Source: Azospirillum lipoferum 4B (GTDB lineage Bacteria > Pseudomonadota > Alphaproteobacteria > Azospirillales > Azospirillaceae). Taken from it: DNA of 64,000 nucleotides. The position numbers were made by a program, and so were the translations under genes. The notes beneath the pieces are model-generated. The model searched no databases. It was given only the letters and a program-made list of their open reading frames with translations, and was not told the DNA's origin. This document shows, piece after piece, positions 17,273 to 27,195 of the stretch (positions within the stretch are counted from its first letter, which is position 1; every line of letters begins with the position of its first letter). Location of the stretch: contig NC_016586.1 of the NCBI RefSeq assembly GCF_000283655.1, positions 139,001 through 203,000 on the forward strand, read 5' to 3'.

Positions 17273-18202
17273 ATGAACCGGGCCGACGCTTCCTTCCGGG
17301 ACTGGACCATCGGCCTGATCGGCTATGGCGAGGTGGGCCGGATTCTCGCCGAGGATCTGCGCGCACGCGACGTGACGCGCCTGCTGGCCTCGGACATCAA
17401 GATGGGCGGCCCGGAGGGGCGCTTCCTGGTCGAGCATGCCGCCCGCCACGGGGTCGAACCGGTCGCCGATCCGAAGCTGCTGGCGGAACGGGCCGATCTG
17501 GTCATCTCGGCCGTCACTGCCAGCCAGGCGGTCGCGGTGGCTGCGGCTGCGGCACCCGGCCTGCGCTCCGGCGTCTGGTATCTCGACGTTAAACCCGCCT
17601 CCCCCGGTGCGAAGGCCAGGGCGGCGGAACTGGTGGCGGCGTCGGGCGGCCGTTTCGTCGAAGGGGCCGTGATGACCTCGGTGCCGCCCTACCGCATCAA
17701 GGTGCCGCTGCTGCTGGGCGGCCCCTGTGCGGCCGGGCTGGCACCGGCGCTCACCGCTCTGGGCTTCGCCGCAGCGGTCGCGGACGAGCGCCTGGGCGTG
17801 GCGTCGGCCACCAAGATGTGCCGATCGGTGATGATCAAGGGCCTCGAGGCCATGGTGATCGAAAGCTTCACCGCCGCGCGCGCCTATGGTGTTGAGGATG
17901 CCGTGCTTGCCTCGTTGGCGGAAACCTTCCCTGGCATCGATTGGGAGCAGACTGGGGCCTATATCTTCCAGCGGGTGATCCAGCATGGTGCCCGCCGGGC
18001 GGAGGAGATGCGCGAGGTGGCGCAGACGGTGCGCGAGGTCGGCCTCGATCCCTGGTCGGCGGCCGGCACCGCCGAGCGTCAGGCCTGGATCGCCGAACTG
18101 GCCGGACAGGGCGTCTTCGGATCGAGGGACGGTGACGGCTTCGCAAAGTCCGAGGATTGGCGCGCCGAAGCTGACCGAATCCTTGCTCATCGCCGATCAT
18201 GA
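17273..18202 (+). CDS. NAD(P)-binding dehydrogenase of the 6PGDH/DUF1932 family
   Basis: A 309-residue protein with an N-terminal Rossmann site (IGLIGYGEVGRILAEDL, residues 11-27). DLVISAVTASQ near 77 follows, and a C-terminal DUF1932 all-helical domain contains ATKMCRSVMIKGLEA (Lys in the 6-phosphogluconate-dehydrogenase catalytic position). Such genes commonly accompany gallate and protocatechuate 4,5-cleavage genes, but the substrate is not established. ATG 17273 lies four bases after the ligK stop. An in-frame ATG at 17258 overlapping ligK is an alternative. It ends next to a convergent LysR fragment. Confidence 0.8.
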   Translation: MNRADASFRDWTIGLIGYGEVGRILAEDLRARDVTRLLASDIKMGGPEGRFLVEHAARHGVEPVADPKLLAERADLVISAVTASQAVAVAAAAAPGLRSGVWYLDVKPASPGAKARAAELVAASGGRFVEGAVMTSVPPYRIKVPLLLGGPCAAGLAPALTALGFAAAVADERLGVASATKMCRSVMIKGLEAMVIESFTAARAYGVEDAVLASLAETFPGIDWEQTGAYIFQRVIQHGARRAEEMREVAQTVREVGLDPWSAAGTAERQAWIAELAGQGVFGSRDGDGFAKSEDWRAEADRILAHRRS

Positions 18203-18406
18203 AGGTTCGGAAGAGCGGCTGGGAACCATCGCCACAAGATCGAAGTGGCGCACGAGGTCGATCAGGATGAGAAAGCTTGGAACCACGGCGACCACCCGGC
18301 GGCTTCGTCCGACCGCCTCGAGAGCGACATCGGTCGCTCCACGGAATCTGGATCCGTCATGGGACATCGGCGCGTGGTCGAGCGCACAAATCCGGTCGAT
18401 GTCCAG
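18197..18406 (-). pseudogene. LysR-family regulator C-terminal fragment
   Basis: Reading the minus strand from about 18406, 69 residues match the end of a LysR effector domain: LDIDRICALDHAPMSHDG, then ALEAVGRSRRVVAVVPSF and DLVAMVPSR before a stop at 18197. No HTH or start is present. It is not part of the other LysR fragment at 15.6-16.3 kb, because both preserve the same C-terminal part of the fold. Confidence 0.65.
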
Positions 18407-18518
18407 CGGTGCGTCGCCGGCGGATGCGCAGGTCGTCGAACATCCGGCACCGGTCGAGGGGCAGCCGGCGCGTGTCGCCTGGCACGGCTGGGCCGTCCCG
18501 GAAGGAAGCTCGAAAACA

Positions 18519-18577
18519 CATGGCAAGACTTGCTGTTTTGGGACTGGGCGCCATGGAAAGCCGCATCGTCCATTAAG
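18519..18577 (+). pseudogene. 3-hydroxyisobutyrate dehydrogenase-like N-terminal stub
   Basis: An ATG at 18520 begins MARLAVLGLGAMESRI, the NAD-binding N-terminus (GLGAMGS motif) of 3-hydroxyisobutyrate dehydrogenase-family proteins. It is followed two codons later by a stop. Only about 18 residues survive. With the LysR fragment next to it, it looks like the ruin of a divergent LysR-dehydrogenase pair. Confidence 0.5.
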
Positions 18578-18751
18578 AACAGCCGCGGTGCGCTGGCGAC
18601 CCAAGCGGGACCGGCAGAAAATGGCGCACAGGTTCCGCCCGTTACAGACCGTAACATGAAAGCCGCTACCGGACATCGACAGGTTACAGTCAAGCCTTAG
18701 CTTTTCCGGAACAGACATGAGAGTCGCCAGTTTCAAAAGGAAGATCTGGAA
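18578..18751. promoter_or_regulatory. Putative promoter/operator region of the RND efflux operon
   Basis: This stretch holds a short inverted repeat GTTACAGACCGTAAC (18641-18655, arms GTTAC/GTAAC) and a further GTTACAGT half-site at 18683-18690. It precedes the efflux adaptor gene, whose Shine-Dalgarno AAAAGGAAG is at 18736-18744. The repeats could be a repressor operator, but no TetR-type regulator is encoded nearby. Confidence 0.35.
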
Positions 18752-20026
18752 ATGATCGGCCAGTCCTACGATTGCGCCAGGATCCGTCCCGTCGAGAGGA
18801 GCGGTCTGCTTTCCGTCCGGCCGGGACGATTGCCGGTGCTCGGCATCGGTGCAGCGCTTCTGCTTCTTACCGCCTGCCAGGAAACAGGCGGCCAGGGAGG
18901 GAGTTCCGCTCAGGGAGCCCCGTCGGCCCCGCCGCAGGGGGTGACCGCCGTGATCCTGCATCCTCATCCGGTTCCGGTGGTGACGGAGTTGCCCGGCCGG
19001 GTCACCGCCTTCCAGACCGCCGAGGTGCGGCCACAGGTCGGCGGCGTGATCCGCGACCGGCTGTTCACCGAGGGGCAGCCGGTGACGGCGGGACAGCCGC
19101 TCTACCAGATCGACCCGGCCAGCTATCAGGCGGCGCTCAACAGCGCCATCGCCGCCCAGCAGAAGGCGGAGGCCGCGACTGCGTCGGCCCAGCTGACCGT
19201 CAACCGCTATCAGCCGCTGGCGAAGGAGAAGGCGGTCAGCCAGCAGGATCTGGACACCGCGATCGCCACGCTGCGCCAGGGGCAGGCCGATGTCGCCGCG
19301 GCGAAGGCGAATGTCGAAACAGCGCGCATCAATCTGGAATACACCAAGGTGCGCTCGCCGATCTCCGGCCGCACCGGCCGCTCGTCGGTGACGCCCGGCG
19401 CGCTGGTCACCGCCGGCCAGACCACCTCGATGGTCACCGTGACCCAGCTCGACCCCATCTATGTCGACGTGACCCAGCCCAGCTCCGCTCTGCTCGGCCT
19501 GCGGCGCGATCTGGCCGCCGGCCGCATCCAGGGAGCCGCCGCCGGCCAAGCGGAGGTCCGGCTGGTGCTGGAGGATGGGCGCGAGTACGACCGGCCCGGC
19601 ACGCTGCAATTTTCCGAGGTGACCGTCGATCAGACCACCAGCTCGGTCACCCTGCGCGCGGTGTTTCCCAACCCGGACGGGCTGCTGATGCCCGGCATGT
19701 ATGTGCGGGAAAAGCTGCGGCAGGCCACCGACCCCAATGCCTTCCTGGTCCCGCAGCAGGCGGTCTCCCGGAATTCCCACGGGCAGGCCATCGTCCAGGT
19801 GATCAAGGCCGACGGCAGCGCGGAAGCGCGGCCGGTGACGACCGACCGCACACAGGGCAGCAAATGGGTGGTCACCGACGGCCTGTCCGACGGCGACCGC
19901 GTGGTGGTCGAAGGGCTGCAGAAGATTCGCCCCGGCGTGAAGCTGGCGGCGACCGACCTCACCGAGGAGCAGTTCGACCAGCGTGCGGTGGCGGCCCTGC
20001 CTTCCTCCACCCAGCCGGCCCGTTAG
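18752..20026 (+). CDS. RND efflux periplasmic adaptor lipoprotein (AcrA/MexA family)
   Basis: A 424-residue membrane fusion protein. A signal peptide ends in the lipobox LLTAC (Cys near residue 43), so it should be lipid-anchored in the inner membrane. The lipoyl and hairpin region has [14 protein letters not shown] and [16 protein letters not shown] (about 95-130). The alpha-helical arms and the second lipoyl half ([18 protein letters not shown] near 205) follow. The C-terminal beta-barrel includes [12 protein letters not shown] near 313. It links the inner-membrane pump encoded next to the outer-membrane factor encoded third. Confidence 0.92.
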   Translation: MIGQSYDCARIRPVERSGLLSVRPGRLPVLGIGAALLLLTACQETGGQGGSSAQGAPSAPPQGVTAVILHPHPVPVVTELPGRVTAFQTAEVRPQVGGVIRDRLFTEGQPVTAGQPLYQIDPASYQAALNSAIAAQQKAEAATASAQLTVNRYQPLAKEKAVSQQDLDTAIATLRQGQADVAAAKANVETARINLEYTKVRSPISGRTGRSSVTPGALVTAGQTTSMVTVTQLDPIYVDVTQPSSALLGLRRDLAAGRIQGAAAGQAEVRLVLEDGREYDRPGTLQFSEVTVDQTTSSVTLRAVFPNPDGLLMPGMYVREKLRQATDPNAFLVPQQAVSRNSHGQAIVQVIKADGSAEARPVTTDRTQGSKWVVTDGLSDGDRVVVEGLQKIRPGVKLAATDLTEEQFDQRAVAALPSSTQPAR

Positions 20027-20036
20027 GAGACCGTCC

Positions 20037-23000
20037 ATGGCCCGTTTCTTCATCGACCGGCCGGTCTTCGCCTGGGTGTTGGCCATCGTCATCATGCTGG
20101 CCGGCCTTCTCGCCCTGCGGACGCTGCCGGTGGCGCAATACCCGTCGGTGGCGCCGCCCGCCATCTCCGTCTCGGCCAGCTATCCCGGCGCATCCGCCGA
20201 AACCGTGCAGAACACCGTCGTCCAGCCGATCGAACAGCAGCTGAGCGGTCTCGACAACCTGCTCTACTTCTCGTCCGAATCGAACAAGGACGGCAGCATC
20301 ACCGTCACCCTGTATTTCGCCCAGGGGACCAACCCCGACACTGCGCAGGTGCAGGTGCAGAACAAAGTGACGCTGGCCGAATCCCGCCTGCCGGAAACGG
20401 TGCGCAACCAGGGCATCCGCGTTGCGAAGGCGACCAAGAATTTCCTGATGGTCGTGGGGTTCTATTCGACCGACGGCAGCATGTCGTCGAACGACCTGTC
20501 CGACTTCGTCGCCTCCTCCATCCAGGATCCGCTGAGCCGCACCGCCGGCGTCGGCGACTATCAGCTGTTCGGCGCCCAGTATGCGATGCGCATCTGGCTC
20601 GATCCCGACAAGCTCAACAAATACGCCCTGATGCCGTCCGACGTGCAGAGCGCCATCACGGCCCAGAACGTCCAGATCGCTTCGGGCGAACTCGGCGCCC
20701 TCCCGTCCCGGCCGGGGCAGCAGTTGAACGCCACCGTCATCGGTCCGTCCTATCTGCAAACGCCGGGGCAGTTCGGCAAGATCCTGCTGAAGGTGCAGTC
20801 CGACGGGTCCCAGGTCCTGTTGCGCGACGTCGCGACGATCGAGCTGGGCGGCGAAAACTATACGATGAACACCCGTTACAACGGCATGCCGGCGGCGGGC
20901 ATCGCGGTCAAGCTGGCCAGCGGCGCCAACGCGCTGAACACCGCGACCGCGGTGCGCCAGACCATCGAGAACCTGCGCCCGTCCTTCCCGGCCGGCGTCG
21001 AGGTGACCTATCCCTACGACACCACGCCCTTCGTTCAGCTGTCGATCGAAGAGGTGGTGAAGACGCTGGTCGAAGCCATCGTGCTGGTCTTCCTGGTGAT
21101 GCTGCTGTTCCTGCAGAATTTCAGGGCCACGCTGATCCCGACCATCGCGGTGCCCGTCGTGCTGCTCGGCACCTTCGCGGTGCTGGCGGCCTTCGGCTAT
21201 TCCATCAACACGCTGACCATGTTCGGCATGGTGCTGGCCATCGGCCTGCTGGTCGACGACGCCATCGTCGTCGTCGAGAATGTCGAGCGCGTGATGGAGG
21301 AGGAGCATCTGTCGCCGCTGGAGGCAACGCGCAAGTCGATGGACCAGATCACCGGCGCACTGGTCGGCGTCGCCATGGTGCTGGCCGCCGTCTTCCTGCC
21401 GATGGCCTTCTTCGGCGGCTCGACCGGCGTGATCTACCGTCAGTTCTCCATCACCATCGCCACCTCGATGCTGCTATCGGTCGGCGTCGCCATCGTCTTC
21501 ACCCCGGCGCTCTGCGCCACGCTGCTGAAACAGCCCGATCACGACAGGACCTCGCGCGGCTTCGCCGGCTGGTTCAACCGCAACTTCGACCGCGGCAACC
21601 GGGCCTATGTGCGCGGACTGGGCGGCGTCCTGAAGCGGCCCATGCGCTTCCTGCTGGTCTATGGCCTGATCGTGGCCGGACTGGCGGTGGTGTTCCTGCG
21701 CATCCCCACCTCCTTCCTGCCGGACGAGGACCAGGGCGTGATGTTCATCCAGGTCACTACCTCGCCCGGCGCCACGCTGGAGCGGACCGAACAGGCGTTG
21801 GGCCAGGTGCGCGACTATCTTCTCAAGGACGAGGGCGCGCTGGTGCGGTCGGTCTTCACGGTGTCGGGCTTCAACTTCAGCGGCCGTGGCCAGAATTCCG
21901 GCATCGCCTTCATCAGTCTGAAGGACTGGTCCGTCCGTCCGGGTGCGGCAAGCAAGGTTCAATCCCTGGCCGGCCGGGTCATGGGGCGCTTCGCTGGCTA
22001 TCAGGACGCGATGATCTTCGGCTTCGCGCCGCCCGCCATCAGCGAGCTGGGCAACGCCGCCGGCTTCGATTTCGAACTGATCGCGCGCAGCGGCGTGACG
22101 CACGAGGAACTGGTGGCCGCGCGCAACCAGCTGCTGGGAATGGCGGCGCAAAGCCCGCTGCTGATGGCCGTCCGCCCCAACGGGCTGAATGACGAGGCGC
22201 AATACCGTCTGGTCATCGACTGGCCGCATGCCAAGGCCCTGGGGCTGTCGGTGAGCGACGTGACCAGCACCATCTCGTCGGCCTGGGGCCAGAGCTACGT
22301 CAACGATTTCCTCGACCGCGGCCGCATCAAGCGCGTCTACATGCAGGGCAACGCCGACTCCCGCTCCGATCCGGGCGACCTGTCGCGCTGGTTCATCCGC
22401 AACTCCAGCGGCTCGATGATCCCGCTGTCGGCCTTCGCCCATGCCGAATGGACCTACGGCGCGCCCAAGCTGGAACGCTACAACGGCGCCGCCTCGATGG
22501 AGATCCTGGGTCAGGCCGCCCCCGGCCAGAGCAGCGGCACGGCCATGGCGGAAATGGCCCGGCTCGCCTCGCAGCTGCCGCCCGGCATCGGCTTCGACTG
22601 GACCGGCACCTCCTACGAGGAACGGCAATCGGGCGCGCAGGCCCCGGCGCTCTACGCGCTGTCGCTGCTGGTCGTGTTCCTCTGCCTGGCGGCGCTGTAC
22701 GAGAGCTGGTCGATCCCGGCGGCGGTGCTGCTGGTGGTGCCGCTCGGCGTCTTCGGCGCGGTGATGGCCACCTGGAGCCGCGGCTTGTCGAACGACGTCT
22801 ATTTCCAGGTCGGCCTGCTGACCACCATCGGCCTGTCGGCCAAGAACGCCATCCTGATCGTCGAGTTCGCCAAGGAGAGCTTCGACCGGGGCCAGACGCT
22901 GGTGGAGGCGGCCATCGGCGCCGCGGGCCAGCGCCTGCGGCCGATCCTGATGACCTCGCTGGCCTTCACGTTTGGCGTGGTGCCCCTCGCCATCGCCAGC

Positions 23001-23210
23001 GGGGCCGGCTCGGGCGGGCAGAACGCCATCGGCACGGCGGTGGTCGGCGGCACGGTGGCCGCGACGCTGCTGGCCCTGATCTTCGTTCCGATCTTCTTCG
23101 TCGTCGTGCTGAAGCTGTTCCGCGTGAAGCCGTCCCGGCTGGCGCAGTCCGGCGAAGCGGCGGCATCCCCTCCAATCGGCCCGGACGCTCTGGCCGACGG
23201 CCATCGTTGA
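20037..23210 (+). CDS. RND multidrug efflux transporter (AcrB/MexB, HAE1 family)
   Basis: A 1057-residue proton-driven pump of the hydrophobe/amphiphile efflux family, close in length to AcrB (1049). It begins [17 protein letters not shown]. The transmembrane proton-relay motif [16 protein letters not shown] (paired Asp, AcrB D407/D408 equivalents) is near residue 404. [13 protein letters not shown] lies near 472 and the second-half [16 protein letters not shown] near 941, with the relay Lys. Large periplasmic porter and docking loops sit between TM1-2 and TM7-8. ATG 20037 follows TAGGAGA; the gene starts 10 bases after the adaptor stop. Confidence 0.95.
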   Translation: MARFFIDRPVFAWVLAIVIMLAGLLALRTLPVAQYPSVAPPAISVSASYPGASAETVQNTVVQPIEQQLSGLDNLLYFSSESNKDGSITVTLYFAQGTNPDTAQVQVQNKVTLAESRLPETVRNQGIRVAKATKNFLMVVGFYSTDGSMSSNDLSDFVASSIQDPLSRTAGVGDYQLFGAQYAMRIWLDPDKLNKYALMPSDVQSAITAQNVQIASGELGALPSRPGQQLNATVIGPSYLQTPGQFGKILLKVQSDGSQVLLRDVATIELGGENYTMNTRYNGMPAAGIAVKLASGANALNTATAVRQTIENLRPSFPAGVEVTYPYDTTPFVQLSIEEVVKTLVEAIVLVFLVMLLFLQNFRATLIPTIAVPVVLLGTFAVLAAFGYSINTLTMFGMVLAIGLLVDDAIVVVENVERVMEEEHLSPLEATRKSMDQITGALVGVAMVLAAVFLPMAFFGGSTGVIYRQFSITIATSMLLSVGVAIVFTPALCATLLKQPDHDRTSRGFAGWFNRNFDRGNRAYVRGLGGVLKRPMRFLLVYGLIVAGLAVVFLRIPTSFLPDEDQGVMFIQVTTSPGATLERTEQALGQVRDYLLKDEGALVRSVFTVSGFNFSGRGQNSGIAFISLKDWSVRPGAASKVQSLAGRVMGRFAGYQDAMIFGFAPPAISELGNAAGFDFELIARSGVTHEELVAARNQLLGMAAQSPLLMAVRPNGLNDEAQYRLVIDWPHAKALGLSVSDVTSTISSAWGQSYVNDFLDRGRIKRVYMQGNADSRSDPGDLSRWFIRNSSGSMIPLSAFAHAEWTYGAPKLERYNGAASMEILGQAAPGQSSGTAMAEMARLASQLPPGIGFDWTGTSYEERQSGAQAPALYALSLLVVFLCLAALYESWSIPAAVLLVVPLGVFGAVMATWSRGLSNDVYFQVGLLTTIGLSAKNAILIVEFAKESFDRGQTLVEAAIGAAGQRLRPILMTSLAFTFGVVPLAIASGAGSGGQNAIGTAVVGGTVAATLLALIFVPIFFVVVLKLFRVKPSRLAQSGEAAASPPIGPDALADGHR

Positions 23211-23227
23211 GCGGCGGTGACAAGACC

Positions 23228-24697
23228 ATGACCCACAGATTCGTTCCCTTCGCTGCCCCTCTCGCCGCCGCGCTGCTGCTGGCCGGCTGTTCCCTGGTGC
23301 CCGACTTCGTCCTGCCGGATCCGCCGGTTCCGGCCGCCTGGCCGGACGGGCCGGCCTACCGGAGCCCGCCCGCCACATCCGTATCCGCCCCGGCGCCCGC
23401 GGGCACCGATCCGGCGCGCTCCGCCGACGCCATCGGCTGGCGCGAGGTGATGCGCGATCCCAAGCTGCAGAAGCTGATCGAGACCGCGCTGGCGAACAAC
23501 CGCGACCTGCGTGTCGCCATGCTGAACGTCCAGTCGGCGGAGGCCGATTACCGCGCCCAGCGTGGCGACCTGTTCCCGACGATCTCCGGCAGCGGATCCG
23601 CCAGCTGGTCGCGCGTGCCGGCCGCGACCACGTCCGCCGGCTCGGCGCTGGGCAAGACGGCGGGGGTGGAATCGCGCTCCTACAGCGCCGGGATCGGCTT
23701 CACCTCCTATGAGCTGGATCTGTTCGGTCGCGTCCGCGCGCTGACCGAACAGGCGTTCGAGCAGTATCTCGGCTATGAAGAGACGCGGCGCAGCACCCAG
23801 ATCTCGCTGGTGGCGCAGGTGGCGACCGGCTATCTGACCCTGCTCGCCGACCGCTCGCTGCTGGATCTGACCCGGCAGACGCTGGACAGCCAGAACGCCT
23901 CCTATCAGCTGACGCGCAAGAGCTTCGAAGCCGGCAATGCCACCGAGCTGACCCTGCGGCAGGCGCAGACCTCGGTGGACAGCGCGCGGGCCAATCTTGC
24001 GCTCTACACCCGGCAGGTGGCGCAGGACGAGAATGCGCTGGCCCTGCTGCTGGGCCAGCCCCTGCCGCAGGACATCGCTTCCGGCGCATCGCTGGATGCC
24101 CAGCCGGTGCTGACCGACCTGCCGGCGGGCCTTCCCTCCAGCGTCCTGTTGCGCCGCCCGGACGTGATGGCGGCCGAACACAATCTGCGGGCGGCCAATG
24201 CCGACATCGGGGCGGCCCGCGCCGCCTTCTTCCCGTCGCTGACGCTGACCGCCAGGGCCGGCACCGCCGCCTCCGGTATCCAGTCTCTGTTCGCCCCCGG
24301 CTCCTCCAATTGGAGCTTCGCCCCGTCGCTCAACATTCCGATCTTCTCGGCCGGCGTGAACGAGGCGAACCTCGACCTCGCCAAGGTCAGGAAGGACATC
24401 CAGGTGGCGACCTACGAGAAGACGGTACAGACCGCCTTCCGCGAGGTGGCCGACGCGCTGGCCGCCCGCAGCACCTATGACGACCAGATCGCGGCGCAGC
24501 AGTCGCTCGTCGATGCCTACGCCCGCTCCTATCAGCTGTCGGAGATGCGGTTCCGCAGCGGGGCCGACAATTACCTGACGACCCTGGATGCGCAACGCTC
24601 GCTCTATTCGGCACAGCAGACTCTGATCTCGCTGAAGGCCGCGAGACTGGAGAATCTCGTCACCCTCTACAAGGTTCTGGGCGGAGGCTGGCAGTAG
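23228..24697 (+). CDS. Outer-membrane efflux lipoprotein (OprM/NodT family)
   Basis: A 489-residue TolC-like outer-membrane factor. The signal peptide ends in lipobox LLAGC (Cys near residue 20), followed by a Pro-rich linker. The duplicated OEP repeats begin at WREVMRDPKLQKLIETAL (near 72) and LPAGLPSSVLLRRPDVMAAEHNL (near 298), the standard OprM-family mid-protein motif. The C-terminal YQLSEMRFRSGADNYLTTLDAQR is also typical. It is translated 17 bases after the pump and completes the tripartite channel. Substrate range cannot be told from sequence. Confidence 0.93.
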   Translation: MTHRFVPFAAPLAAALLLAGCSLVPDFVLPDPPVPAAWPDGPAYRSPPATSVSAPAPAGTDPARSADAIGWREVMRDPKLQKLIETALANNRDLRVAMLNVQSAEADYRAQRGDLFPTISGSGSASWSRVPAATTSAGSALGKTAGVESRSYSAGIGFTSYELDLFGRVRALTEQAFEQYLGYEETRRSTQISLVAQVATGYLTLLADRSLLDLTRQTLDSQNASYQLTRKSFEAGNATELTLRQAQTSVDSARANLALYTRQVAQDENALALLLGQPLPQDIASGASLDAQPVLTDLPAGLPSSVLLRRPDVMAAEHNLRAANADIGAARAAFFPSLTLTARAGTAASGIQSLFAPGSSNWSFAPSLNIPIFSAGVNEANLDLAKVRKDIQVATYEKTVQTAFREVADALAARSTYDDQIAAQQSLVDAYARSYQLSEMRFRSGADNYLTTLDAQRSLYSAQQTLISLKAARLENLVTLYKVLGGGWQ

Positions 24698-24828
24698 CGT
24701 ACCGCCACTGGCCGGGGTCGTTTGTCAAGCGTTCCAATGGCGGATTCATCGAGGTGGCAGGCTTGCCATGGCGAGCCTGCGCATCATGCCGCCAGGGACT
24801 TTCCGATGCTGGCTTCTGCGCATCATTC

Positions 24829-25214
24829 GGCTCTGTTGCAAAGTTATCCGGCAGGCGGCGAAATGGCTGGACGTTGGAGCGAACCAAGCCGTGTCGGACG
24901 TCAAGGGGCGCCATGTGAGGGTGAGATCGTGCTCTGGGCGGTGCGCTGGTACTGCCGATATGGCGTCAGCTATCGCGACCTCGAACAGATGGTGATGCGG
25001 GCGCTCCGCAAAGGTCAAGCGTCCAGCTTCAACATCACCCGCAACATGCGGGGCGAGGCGCGCCTTGTCGAACGCGCCTTCAACGTCGGACCCTGCGTGC
25101 TCGCCGAGGCCATGCAGCTCATCAGCCTGCAGCTCGAACTCCAGGACGCATAGCGTCGGCGGTGATGCCCGTAACCATCATCTCGCGCCTACAGCAAGAG
25201 TTTGCAACAGAGCC
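24829..25214 (+). mobile_element. Miniature IS6-family element with broken transposase
   Basis: Perfect 14-base terminal inverted repeats, GGCTCTGTTGCAAA at 24829-24842 and its complement at 25201-25214, bound a 386-base element. The repeats match those of IS6/IS26-type elements. Inside, the plus strand reads DVKGRH, a one-base frameshift, CEGEIVLWAVRWYCRYG and VSYRDLEQM. It then jumps to the C-terminal KGQASSFNITRNMRGEARL and VERAFNVGPCVLAEAMQLI. The central catalytic half is deleted, so it cannot transpose itself but keeps ends that could be mobilised. No 8-base target duplication is visible. Confidence 0.85.
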
Positions 25215-25234
25215 GGTCGGGGCGCCCCTTCCCC

Positions 25235-26515
25235 TCAGCCCGCGAACCAGCGGGCCGGAACCATGACCAGCGAAGGGAACAGAACCAGGAGGACGAGCAC
25301 CGCCAGCTGCGCGATCAGGAAGGGCCAGACCCCGCGCATCAGGCTGCCCATATTGAGCTTCGCGACGCCGGCTACGACGTTCAGCACGGTGCCGACCGGT
25401 GGAGTGATCAATCCGATCGCGTTGTTGATGATGAACAGCACGCCGAAATAGACGGGGTCGATGCCGGCCTGCTTGATGATCGGCATCAGCACGGGCGTCA
25501 GGATCAGGATGGTCGGCGCCATGTCCATCGCCGTTCCCACGATGACCACCAGCACCATGATAGCCGCCATCAGCAGCTTAGGGTCGCCCATGAAGGGCGC
25601 CAGCATGTCGCCGACCTGGGCCGGCAGGTTGGCGATGGTGATCATCCATGCCGACACCATGGCCGCGGCGACCAGGAACATCACCACCGCGGTGGTCGTG
25701 GCGGCCGAGGCAAACAGGTCGAACAGTTGGGACGGCCTGAGTTCCCGGTAGACCACCACGGCGACGAACAGCGCATAGACCGCCGCCACCACCGCCGCTT
25801 CGGTCGGGGTGAAGATGCCGAATTTCAGGCCGAAGATTATAATGGCGGGCAGGATCAGCGCCCAGACGCCGTCCTTGACCGCCGTGGCGATCTCCGCCTT
25901 CGAGGCGCGCGGCGGCGGGACCAGATCCTCCTGGCGGACCACCAGCCACCAGGCGAAGACCAGCGCCAGCCCGAGCATCAGGCCCGGTACGATCCCCGCC
26001 AGGAACAGCTTGGTGATCGACACGTTGGCCACCACGCCGAACAGGATGAAGCCGATGCTTGGCGGGATGATGGGGGCGATGATGCCGCCGGCGGCGATCA
26101 GTCCGCAGGACCGCGCCTTGTTATGTCCGGCCCGCACCATCATCGGCACCAGCAGGGCCGACAGCGCGGCGGCGTCGGCCACCGCCGACCCGGACAGGCT
26201 GGCGAGGATGCAGGAAGCGAGGATGGCGACATAGCCCAGCCCGCCGCGGACATGGCCGACCAGGGCCATCGCCACGGCGACGATGCGCCGCGACAACCCA
26301 CCGGCATTCATCACCTCGCCCGCCAGCATGAAGAAGGGAACGGCGATCAGGTGATAGCTGTCGGCCCCATTGATGACGTTCTGCGCAACGATCTGGGCGT
26401 CGAACAGGTCGAGATGAACCATCAGCGCGACACCGCACAGCAGCAGCGCGAAGGCGATCGGCGTGCCGATGGCCATGGCACCCAACAGCGAGCCGAGGAA
26501 GATGGTGACGGTCAT
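25235..26515 (-). CDS. dctM: TRAP transporter large permease (DctM)
   Basis: A 426-residue polytopic inner-membrane protein of the DctM/SiaM family, with about 12-13 hydrophobic segments. Hallmarks are LLCGVALMVHL, AVPFFMLAGEVMNAGGLSRR, SLSGSAVADAAALSALLVPMM, APIIPPSIGFILFG and TPPVGTVLNVVAGVAK. It forms the sodium-driven channel of the TRAP transporter with DctQ. The start is ATG 26515 with AAGGAG immediately upstream; the in-frame GTG at 26530 contains that binding site. It is the last gene of the operon. Confidence 0.94.
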   Translation of the reverse strand: MTVTIFLGSLLGAMAIGTPIAFALLLCGVALMVHLDLFDAQIVAQNVINGADSYHLIAVPFFMLAGEVMNAGGLSRRIVAVAMALVGHVRGGLGYVAILASCILASLSGSAVADAAALSALLVPMMVRAGHNKARSCGLIAAGGIIAPIIPPSIGFILFGVVANVSITKLFLAGIVPGLMLGLALVFAWWLVVRQEDLVPPPRASKAEIATAVKDGVWALILPAIIIFGLKFGIFTPTEAAVVAAVYALFVAVVVYRELRPSQLFDLFASAATTTAVVMFLVAAAMVSAWMITIANLPAQVGDMLAPFMGDPKLLMAAIMVLVVIVGTAMDMAPTILILTPVLMPIIKQAGIDPVYFGVLFIINNAIGLITPPVGTVLNVVAGVAKLNMGSLMRGVWPFLIAQLAVLVLLVLFPSLVMVPARWFAG

Positions 26516-26557
26516 CGGATACTCCTTCACACTGGACCGGGCGCCCGGAACGGGATG

Positions 26558-27112
26558 TCAGGCCGGGCGGCCGCGCGTGGTGTGCGTGTCGCGCGTGGCG
26601 TCGGCCTCCTCCTCGGATTCCGTCACCATGATCAGTTCGTTGACGCCGACCCGACCGCTCAGCGCGCGGACGAGGTTGACCGCCAGGATCACCAGCGCCA
26701 GAACGCCGAACATGACGCCGGAGCCGTAGAAGACCCCCATCGAAATCCCGGTGGCCGGCGCGACCACCGACAGGTTGATGATGGTCTGGTCCCAGCTGCC
26801 GCGCAGCAGCAGCCAGGTCACATAGATCATCAGCAGATGGCTGGCGCAGAAGCACACCAGACGTCCCATCCTGGGCAGGACGGCGACCAGGGTATCCATA
26901 CCGAGATGGCCGTGCCGGTGCAGGGCCACGACCGCGCCCATGAAGGTCATCCAGACGAACAGGAGCCGCGAGAGCTCCTCCGAGACGGTGATTCCGCTGT
27001 TGAAGCCGTAGCGCAGCACGACATTGCCGAAGACCAGCACCAGCATGCCGGCGAGGCAGGCCACCATGGCGACCTTCAGAACGAAGACATACCCGTCGAT
27101 GAACCGGCACAT
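26558..27112 (-). CDS. dctQ: TRAP transporter small permease (DctQ)
   Basis: A 184-residue membrane protein with four hydrophobic helices. The DctQ pattern is FGNVVLRYGFNSGITVSEEL, RLLFVWMTFMGAVVALHR and GHLGMDTLV. Start ATG 27112 is preceded by GGAGGA. A longer open frame to 27199 lacks a signal and overlaps the preceding gene. The tail after residue 160 is charged and probably cytoplasmic. It stands between the aldolase and DctM genes. Confidence 0.92.
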   Translation of the reverse strand: MCRFIDGYVFVLKVAMVACLAGMLVLVFGNVVLRYGFNSGITVSEELSRLLFVWMTFMGAVVALHRHGHLGMDTLVAVLPRMGRLVCFCASHLLMIYVTWLLLRGSWDQTIINLSVVAPATGISMGVFYGSGVMFGVLALVILAVNLVRALSGRVGVNELIMVTESEEEADATRDTHTTRGRPA

Positions 27113-27195
27113 GTGCTCCTCCCTATCGTCTTTTCGGCCCGAACATCCGCCGGCCGGGACGCGATACCGGCGGTCATCTTCAATGACCGCCGGCA

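Noticed and set aside
21474-23378. 634-residue antisense open frame in the RND pump and outer-membrane gene
   Set aside because: His/Gln/Arg-rich composition typical of antisense reading of GC-rich DNA; the sense frame encodes a complete AcrB-like pump.
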